Source: Cynocephalus volans (lineage: Eukaryota; Chordata; Mammalia; Dermoptera; Cynocephalidae). From it: a stretch of 64,000 nt of DNA. The stretch covers positions 49,098,907 to 49,162,906 of the forward strand of contig NC_084463.1 of NCBI RefSeq assembly GCF_027409185.1. The letters are read 5' to 3'. The notes beneath the pieces are model-generated. The model did not search any database and had not been told where the DNA came from. It saw nothing but the letters and a program-made list of their open reading frames with translations. Of this stretch, positions 56,301-64,000 are shown piece by piece (positions within the stretch are counted from its first letter, which is position 1; each line of letters starts with the position of its first letter). A program made the position numbers and the translations under genes.

Positions 56301-57220
56301 CAGTAAGTTACTGGAGTTTATAAGTTTCTTTTAATGTCATCACAATTCACTGATCCTTCTTTATCTGCTACATTTGCATTAATGTCTGTGCATTTGAAGG
56401 GATGCACACCTCTTACGGTCTTTACAAGTTATGGGCTTTAAAAAACATTTTGGCAGGTTAAAGGCTTCCCCTTTTAGTTTCTGAGTCCATCTGAGTAGAT
56501 AAACTTGGTCACAAACATTCACGTTTCTATCCTGCCAGCCATGGCTCAAGTTGTAAACATGACAGGACTATGAGGGTTCCAACCCCCTACCAACCTGATT
56601 CTGTTCAGGAAGGGCCCCTTTCATCTCTGCTACACAGACACAGAAACACACACACACTCACAGAGTTATGAGGAACAGGTGAAAAACTGCCCAGATAAGA
56701 TCACAGGTGAGGACTGGCCTAAACAGACCTTCCCTGGACTGCCCTGTGTTACCTGTGACTGCCTTCTACCAAATGACCAAAGGTGTTGGGGGTGAGGACT
56801 GAGCCAATGTCTGCATTATTGAAAAATTTTCTCACTCCAGGCTTTTCTGAGGCAAGCACCTCAGAAAGTCAGGACACAGCAGAATATCTTCCTCTCTTGA
56901 GTGTTTCTTGGCAAGTGAGCTGAGCATGGGGCTTTCTCTCAAATGTAGGTGTCTGGTTACCAAAGTTCTAAGTTCTTTTTGGGTCTATTGTTAAGGAAGT
57001 GAGGTCACATCTTCAATGTTACATGACCTGGGTCTCTGTCTTCAATACCCTCTACTCAAAGATTCCACTAGGCTGCTGGCTTCTCACCCTCCTCTCCTTT
57101 GTCACCTCTTTCAGAGTCCATGATTGTGCAAACACAGCCCTTCCTCAGCCCCCTGGGAAAAAGTGAATGTAGCTGGTGTCTCAGGTTTGAAGACCCAGAG
57201 CTAGATCAGATCCTCCTTTT
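56301..57220. other. No recognised feature
   Basis: Unique-looking sequence with ordinary composition. No coding exon was recognised. Confidence 0.35.
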
Positions 57221-57224
57221 TCTT

Positions 57225-57350
57225 ACCATTTCTGTGACCCCAGACCAACCATTGTGTCCTCTAAGTCCTTCTTGTCTCTTAATATGCACAATGGGAATCA
57301 TGCCAGCATCTACTTCATAGGAAACTCATCAGGCGTGTATGAAATAAAAC
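57225..57350 (+). mobile_element. MIR SINE fragment
   Basis: 3' core of MIR: 'tgaccccagaccaacca' through 'atgcacaatgggaatcatg' and 'tacttcatagg'. Confidence 0.6.
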
Positions 57351-57424
57351 TGAGAAATCTCAGGCTTGGTGCCACATGTAGAAAGATAATGCACATGTTT
57401 AGAGATAAGAGGTGAGGAAAAGAG

Positions 57425-57520
57425 TGAGAGGCAGCATGGACTAGAGCTCTGACAGGCCTGAGTTCCAGCAGTGTGATCTTGGGGAAGTCACTTCTCTTTT
57501 TGGCCTCATTTTTTCATTCA
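57425..57520 (+). mobile_element. MIR SINE fragment
   Basis: 'ggcagcatggactagagc' then 'gtgatcttggggaagtcact' and 'ttttggcctc', the MIR core order. Confidence 0.7.
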
Positions 57521-57714
57521 ATGCTGGTAAAACTTTAACATTAAATAAAATTCAGATATTTTTATCCTTTGATAATAAACCTTCCACTTCCTGTCCATCA
57601 TGTTTACAATGAGACCCATGAGCCTCCCCTCAGCCTAGGAGGTGGCAGCCTCCACGGTGGCTCCAACACTGCCTGGTTATTCACTCGCTTCTGACCAACA
57701 GGATAAAAACAAAT

Positions 57715-58105
57715 GTGAGAGTATCACTTCTGTCTTAGTCATTTCAGAGTGTGTGACAAAGCACTGTAGACAAGATCACTTGTAAATAACAGAAATTTAC
57801 TTCTCACCATTCTGCAGCCTGGAAGTTTGAAATCAAGGTGCCACTGTGGCTGGGTTCTGGTGAGGACTCCCTTCCAGGTCGCAGACTGCAGACTTCAGGT
57901 TGTCTTTTAACCTGGCAGAGAGGGGAGGAGAGAGCCCTCTGTGGTCCATTTTATAAGGCCAGTCATCCCTTTCATGAGGGATCCAGCCTCATGACCTAAT
58001 TACTTCCCAAAGGCCCCACTTTCTAATTTTATCACATTGGCTGTTAGAATTTCAACATACAATTTCGAGGTGGTACAAAAACATTCAGACCATTGCAGAT
58101 TCCAA
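57715..58105 (-). repeat. MaLR LTR (MST/MLT1 type)
   Basis: Reverse of an MST-like LTR: 'tcttagtcatttcagag', 'taacagaaatttacttctc', 'catgacctaattacttcc', and 'ccaaaggccccactttc'. Confidence 0.75.
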
Positions 58106-58479
58106 GATTTGATTACGCAAAAAGCTGTCATTTTCTTTTACTCTCTTCAATGTTTTCTGTTTCTCTCTTTTCCATTCTATTTCTCAAACTGTGAATGCAA
58201 GCTCCTATGTTATCAGCTTCCCTATGCAGAGGCCCACATGGCAGAGATCTGAGGGAATATCCAGGCCAACAGATGAAAAGAACCTTAGGCTGTCCATCTA
58301 AACTGAGTGAAAAATATTTTTTACCAGGGAGTCAGAACACAATGGGTCTTTGATAGAAAAGCAAAGCCAGCAGACACTTTCTGAGTACCTGAAACCCTTG
58401 GGGTCACTTGCTCCAAGCACCACAATTTATAAAGAGAAAAACTGATATACTTATTTTCTGTAGCCCCTGTCTACAACAG
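58106..58479. other. No recognised feature
   Basis: No repeat or coding recognised before the duplicated block. Confidence 0.3.
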
Positions 58480-58998
58480 ACTGGGTCACTTGCACTTTCA
58501 CATAAATCTTAAGATGAGCATTTCTAGAGGAAAAAAATGTAGCTTAAGTTTTAATACAGATTGTATTGAATCTACATTTCAGTTTGGCAAGTATCATTAT
58601 GTTAACAATGAATGTTAAATAATTAAACCAGACATGTATTTTTATTTATTTAGGTCTTTTATAATTCACTCAAAAAAGCAGTTCTGTTTTTGCTGTAAAC
58701 ATCTTGAACTTTCAAAAATTTATTCTGAAGTAGGTGTAAGATTTTAGCAGATATTCTTTATCAGTCTGAAAAAGGTTCCTTCTATTTCTAGTTTGTTGAG
58801 TGTTTAATCATGAAGATGTGTTACCTTTTTTATATGCTTTTAATGCACATATTGGGAATCAGCTTCTACAGACACTTTAAAACCCACAGCGCATCTTCCT
58901 TTCTGTGTCTGCATCCTTCTCTCACAAACGCAATCTTTCTGAAGGCAAATCAGATTCTAAATATTAAAAACAGGGTGATGAATGAATAGTTGAGAACC
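58480..58998 (-). repeat. Duplicated block, copy B
   Basis: About 95% identical by eye to 46864-47383 in the same orientation, 11.6 kb away. It has an extra 11-bp insert near 58765 (gtctgaaaaag). The left flank changes abruptly from copy A's L1 context. Confidence 0.8.
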
Positions 58999-58999
58999 T

Positions 59000-59640
59000 G
59001 CCTGATGAAATAATGGTGGAAACGCTCCCAGGTATTGGCTGAGACCCAGACTTTCAGATCCAAAACTCTCAAAGATCCCCAAACAGATTCAATTCAAAGG
59101 TCCTTTCTGAGACATGTTATAGTCCAACTGTCAAAACTCAAAGACAGACTGAGAACACTAAATACAAGAGAAAAGCACTAAATCTCCTATAAGGAAGTCC
59201 CTATCAGACTAACAGCAGGTTTCTAAGCAGAAATCCCACAGGCCAGAAGAGAATATAATGATATATTCAAAGTACTAAAAGAAGAAAACCCTGCCAGCCA
59301 AGAATACTATTTCCAGCAATGCTATCCTTCAGAAATGAAGGAGAAATAGAGTATTTCCCAGACAAACAAAAACTGCAGGAGTTCACCACCACACAATCAG
59401 CCCTATGAGAAATCCAAAATGACAATCACCCATGAATATATTAACAACAAAACCCACTGATATGTCAGATATGCAATCAAGAAAGAGAAAGAAACTGTAT
59501 CTTTCCACATCAAAAAACCAATGAACACCAAAGACAAACATTAAAGGGAAAGAAAGAAACAAAAGGTACTCAAAAGAACAAAACAAAAATCAACAAAATG
59601 CCAGGAGTATGACAATAATTTTCAATAGCCACCCTAAATG
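59000..59640 (+). mobile_element. L1 fragment, plus strand (ORF1-like)
   Basis: 'ctcaaagatccccaaacag' and 'gacagactgagaacacta' words of L1 ORF1, then 'ccaagaatactatttccagc'. Confidence 0.55.
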
Positions 59641-62270
59641 CAAATGGATTTTATTTCTCATTCAAAAGACACAATTTCAGATTTTGTTTAGTGTATTACT
59701 AAATTTGTTATGGCCTGCTAACCCATTAGATAAACAATTTCTATTTGTACCCATTTTGTGGTAATAAACACTGGGTCTGTTGCTGGCCAGATAAAACTTA
59801 GAAACCCATGAGGACAGAATTCCTGATTTTTCCATTACCATCCCTGGCACAGCAGAGGCCGCAGTTTATAAGCTTTTGGAGGCGGGATGGTGAGCACCCA
59901 TGATGACGATCGGCATGATGGCAGGTGCCCCTCATAGGGAAGCGCACCGTGTCATTGGCCCTGGTGGGAGAAAACAGCACAGAAAAGCTTTGCAGGACCA
60001 GGTACCACTCAGCTCCTCATGCAGGTTTATGTCAGGCCAGGATGGGGTTATCAGCCAGACACCAAACAAGGTGACATGATGGGCTCTTTTCAAGCCCAAA
60101 CCATCATTCACATAACTGACCACAAAGAAGGCAGGTGGCAGCGTCCAGAGTGTGGTTATCTGGGCCAGCCTGAGATCAGAGGGGCAGCCTAATTAGGCTG
60201 CAGACTGCTTTCTAGATGCATAGTATGGCATGGGCTTAAATGCTGTTCTCACACATCATGCAGTGTGAAGCATCTCATGGGTAAATCACTAGATGGTATA
60301 GCTAAATATTTTTAAGATATAATAATCTGTATTATATATAAATATGTTTTTTTCTCAGACTTATTATTTTTAAAACTACCTTTTTTTTTGCTTTGTCCTT
60401 TTTAAAATTGATTTCATAATAATAAAAAAACTGACTTGAAACCAAGTTGGGAATCAATTGCAATGCAATAGCCTATGAATTTGAACCAATGAGGTAGTGG
60501 GAGGAGAGCACTTGGTAACACCTGTCCCTGCATGTTCCTCCCAACACAGACCTGCTGCTCCCTGCTCCCTGTGGGGGACATGTGGGGGGCTTCTCCCTGC
60601 CCTGTACTCACACAGCCTGAGGCACCCTGCATTACTGTCATGAGTGGCTTTATAAAAGTGAGCATTTGTGGAAAACAAATAACATCTAGGAAAATGCAGA
60701 GAGGGTTGGGGTAGGGGCAGGCGGCCTCACCTTGCGGGCCACCAATTCCTCTTGGGCCAGTTTCCTCATCTCTGAAATAAGGGTCATCTCCATTTGTGCT
60801 GCACTTTCATGTTTCTATGAGGTACTTCAGTTTCATGTTTATTTCTGATTTGTACACAGAGAAGAGTCTGATTTGAACTAGCAATACCTTGAATCTAAGG
60901 AACATGCAGGTCTACCCTTTATATGTCTGCCAATTCTGCCTCTGTACAGATTTGAAAAAAGGAGGTGAGTCACTAAATATGTGTTCATTCCTGGCTTTTT
61001 TTTTTTTTTCAATTAAAATTTCTCTTATTTATCAGGAAAAAGTGTCATCATAGTTTCCAAAATTAAGCATTTTATTTTAGATCAAACTAAAATAAATTGT
61101 TATTTAAATGTTTCTTCCTCTGTTAACAATTTTTTGGCTGTATTTAGTGCATATAGTGAGATATAAAGGAATAAATATTAAAGGCTGAGTAGTAAGACTA
61201 CACTGAGGGAATTGAATCACTTGTCAAATTTAGCCAAAATAATCCATTGCTTTACCTAGTTAAAGTTTCCATTTCTTCATGGTAATGAAGAAAATACAAT
61301 GCCAATTTTCTAAATTCATGAATGCTTGGTTTTAGAATAGAACAGAATAGACAGGCAGGAGCCATGGGTTATGGAGAGGGTGGCATGTCAGTCTGGGGGA
61401 CGTTTTAGTGTGGTGGAGAGGAAACACTTTGTGGTTACTGTCTGGCTGTCAGTCTCTCTACAGACAGCACAAACACTCAGGTCCTGTGAGGCAGACGCAC
61501 TGTCGGGATTTGCAGATCTCATAGTTATTCATTGAGGATTCTTGAATTTTTTAAGAACAACTTTGCAGAAACAAGTGCTTTTACTGAGAGTTTAACATTA
61601 ACAATGTATGCAGCATACTGTTTGTAGAGTACTTAGAATAAGTACGATAAATCTCAGTTCACTGCATGTGTGAGGACAAAGGTAATAAAATAAGTCTTCA
61701 TTCTGTGTTGGTTCTAAAACTGTGTTACTGGCCAGTTCAGGGGCGAGTGGTCTTCACCACCGCCATGTGATCGCGTGTGGTTCCCAGACTCCCTGCTGTA
61801 TCCAGGGGATTGCAGGTTTGCCGGGGCAGCCAGACTCATTCAAAACTGCCTGGTTAATGACAGCTCATCATCTTCCTGTTCCCTGTTTTCTGTGGAGGTT
61901 CCACTTCAATACAGTCTTAGAAGCAGTGCATCCGTGGCCACCCGTTCTCACAGGCCTCACAGATTCCGTACGAGAATATTAAACGTCCTTCATAGACACT
62001 CCTCAAACTGTGGACAGTTTTACAAGGTATTTAGAAGTGAGAAAGGAGGAGAGTGGAGAAATGTTGGGCCAGTTCTAACCTCTAGTAACGGTTTTGGGGG
62101 AGAAGTACAGAAATGTTACTATTGTCCACAGCAACATGATTCAGAGGCATTTTTATGAGCAAATTTCGAGACAGTTTCAAATGAATAGAGTGATTTTGAC
62201 ATTTTTATAAGAAATTTTACTTAAAGAAAAATATATCACCACTAAAAACTTTCTTGATCAATTAAATATT
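59641..62270. other. No recognised gene
   Basis: Long stretch without a recognised repeat. T-runs occur at 60381 and 60998. Two overlapping open frames near 61722-62158 have no domain I recognise. Confidence 0.35.
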
Positions 62271-62560
62271 CACTTTATTAGAAATATCTCAACATTCAAA
62301 ATGACTTAAACAATATAATAAAATCAATGTACCCACCGAAGTGTAATAACTGGAACATTACCAGTGAATGGAAAGAAACAAAAGTGCAATTCCTTATGGA
62401 CGACATGAGCATGTGTTCAGAAAACCCAAAAGAATGTACAGAGTAACTATTAAAATTAACAATGTGAGTTTACTAGGACCACTGGATAGAACACCAGTTG
62501 TGCAAAAACTCAATTGCATTTCTATGTACCAGCAACAAAAACTACGGAGAAACTATAAAA
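62271..62560 (+). mobile_element. L1 ORF2 fragment
   Basis: 'aattgcatttctatgtaccag' and 'caacaaaaactacggag' are ORF2 words on plus. Confidence 0.5.
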
Positions 62561-62905
62561 ACCAAATGGCAGCCGAAGGCGGGTTGTCGCTCGCTTTGCT
62601 GGAGGCGGCCTGCACATGGTGGGCTGAGGGGCCAACACTCTACTTTGCATCTGAAAGTCAGCAGCAGCTGCTCACTCTCCCGAGCCGACCTGCGCTTTGT
62701 ACTGAATTTTTCTTGCTTTTGATAGACTTGATGTCTGTGCTGAACTTCCTTTAGTGTTAGACTTGGTCTCAGTCTCTGGAGCTATGCCTCACTCTCTGTG
62801 GGACCTGCATTTCTTATCTGTCCTATTAAACTTGTTCTCACTGTCTACTGTGACTCTGCCCTTGAATTCTTTCCTGTGGCAGAGTCAAGATCCCATTAAG
62901 AGGAC
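62561..62905 (+). repeat. Possible class I LTR
   Basis: 'attaaacttgttctcactg' and 'ttgaattctttcctgtggcag' have the R/U5 order of ERV1 LTRs. No matching second LTR or internal region was seen. Confidence 0.4.
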
Positions 62906-63139
62906 TGTGTGTGTTGAGGCCAGCTATCAGCCACCCCCCACCAGACCCTATCTCCAGCATCATACGGAGATAGAGCTGAGACCAAAAGAGGCTTTGCTCT
63001 TATGCCCCAGAGAAACACTCTCTTTCAAGATTAAGGTGCAGAACTCTGTCTGCTCCAGGATGACTCCAGGCCATAGCTCTTTGAAGATGTTAAGGACATG
63101 TTTCCCAGGATATGGCTTGTATATAATGTGCATTTTTAC

Positions 63140-63274
63140 CACAAAGTGACAAGTAAACTAATACCATTAATAAACCCGGTAGGTTTGATGATCTGACTTT
63201 ACAAAAACTCAGTAACACACAAATGTTTCCCATTGATTCAGGATTCATAGCTTCATTAAGCATTAATATTTACA
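63140..63274. other. Unrecognised
   Basis: AT-rich stretch with no feature. Confidence 0.3.
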
Positions 63275-63400
63275 CACAAAAAAAATATTGAAAACCTGCT
63301 GTGTGACAGACTTTACTCTGAGCACTATAGATACAACAGTGAACAGTGCAGACAGAAATTCCTGCCTCACAGGGGCTTACAACCTAGTGGTTTTTCTTTG
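63275..63400 (+). mobile_element. L2 LINE fragment
   Basis: 'gtgtgacagactttactctg', 'atacaacagtgaacagtg', 'cctcacaggggcttacaacc' are L2 3' words. Confidence 0.65.
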
Positions 63401-63624
63401 AATATGGAGCTTCCTGTGAGCATAACACTGGATTTTATGTGATTTTCAAATTTGCAAGACTATCAATTACATAAAGGGGAACTTATGCATAGGCAAGCAT
63501 AGCCTACAGCCAGAATTTGGACATAATCTTTTCAGGTCTTCTATTGCTTTAGAAGACTCTGTGGTAACTAAAAATATTATCCATGGAGATAATGCTTTGG
63601 ACACTGGGCTATCTGCATCTCATC

Positions 63625-63800
63625 TTGGGCAGTCTGCGGTAGTGGAGTGAGCACTGAACTTGGAGTCAGAAAATCTGGACATGTCTGGCCTCCCAAGCAC
63701 TATTCTTGTGACCTTCAGCAAGAGACTTAACTTCTGTGGCCTTCAGTGTCTCTGTTTGTAAAATGAGGGAGAATAACAGCCATTCCACCCATGTGAAAGT
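63625..63800 (+). mobile_element. MIR SINE
   Basis: 'gtagtggagtgagcactgaa', 'gaccttcagcaagagactta', and 'gtttgtaaaatgaggg' are the MIR order. Confidence 0.75.
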
Positions 63801-64000
63801 GTTCTATAAAGCCCAAAGCAAAAGAAAACAAAATAGAAATGAATTGCAGTTGAGAAAACACTTGAGATGTATGAAATTGCCCATAAATGTGTGGTGTTAA
63901 TATCCCTAACCTAATATGAATGTGAACTGTGATAAATACAGGCAGCCTTATAATCTGATCTGCTACCTCATCAGTGGGCAAGTCAAATACATCAGAAGCT

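Noticed and set aside
61722..62158. Overlapping open frames of 86 and 127 codons
   Set aside because: No recognised motif, no splice context and two frames open at once in a short stretch; chance is likely.
62368..63149. Open frames of 128 and 131 codons
   Set aside because: They run across a junction between an L1 fragment and a probable LTR, with no domain.

Overview
This is mammalian nuclear DNA: AT-rich, dominated by LINE-1, LTR elements, MIR/L2, DNA transposons and microsatellites, with spliced rather than bacterial-style genes. The best taxonomic clue is a set of tRNA-Ile-derived SINEs (10.84, 15.43, 42.1, 43.3 and 47.5 kb) that carry the head and second unit I associate with the CYN SINEs of colugos (flying lemurs, Dermoptera). 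Several have near-perfect target-site duplications, so the host is probably Galeopterus/Cynocephalus. That assignment is inference from repeat type; no search was run.

Layout. 1-7384: the 3' part of a class I (gammaretrovirus-like) endogenous retrovirus, plus strand, with gag, protease, RT, RNase H, integrase, a divergent env and a 3' LTR, all broken. 7.4-10.1 kb: L1 fragments and a second, unrelated env-like remnant. 10.70-10.79 kb: a striking 95-nt hairpin. 11.3-12.3 kb: a solo LTR next to a CpG-rich block that matches the promoter and first exon of a KRAB zinc-finger gene pointing left, out of the window. 13.7-24.6 kb: nested L1s and a complete MaLR element. 24.6-31.1 kb: the main gene, a minus-strand KRAB zinc-finger gene with KRAB-A, KRAB-B and one large finger exon (25 intact C2H2 fingers), followed by a tail of decayed fingers containing a MER2-like transposon. 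33-39 kb: L1, a MITE and LTRs. 44.05-44.7 kb: a CpG island, the likely promoter of the zinc-finger gene. 45-64 kb: nested L1s, one with a minisatellite in its 3' UTR, a 251-bp inverted repeat, a ~520-bp direct duplication, MaLR LTRs, MIR and L2.

How it fits together. Two KRAB-ZNF transcription units on the same strand, about 32 kb apart between promoters, are what a tandem KRAB-ZNF cluster looks like. KRAB-ZNF proteins generally bind transposable elements and recruit TRIM28/KAP1 to silence them, so the setting among ERVs and LTRs fits that role, but the target of this protein cannot be read from the sequence. The finger array has grown recently by internal duplication (an exact 168-bp tandem copy and an ~840-bp higher-order copy) while losing its C-terminal fingers to a premature stop. 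I found no rRNA gene, functional tRNA gene or CRISPR array.
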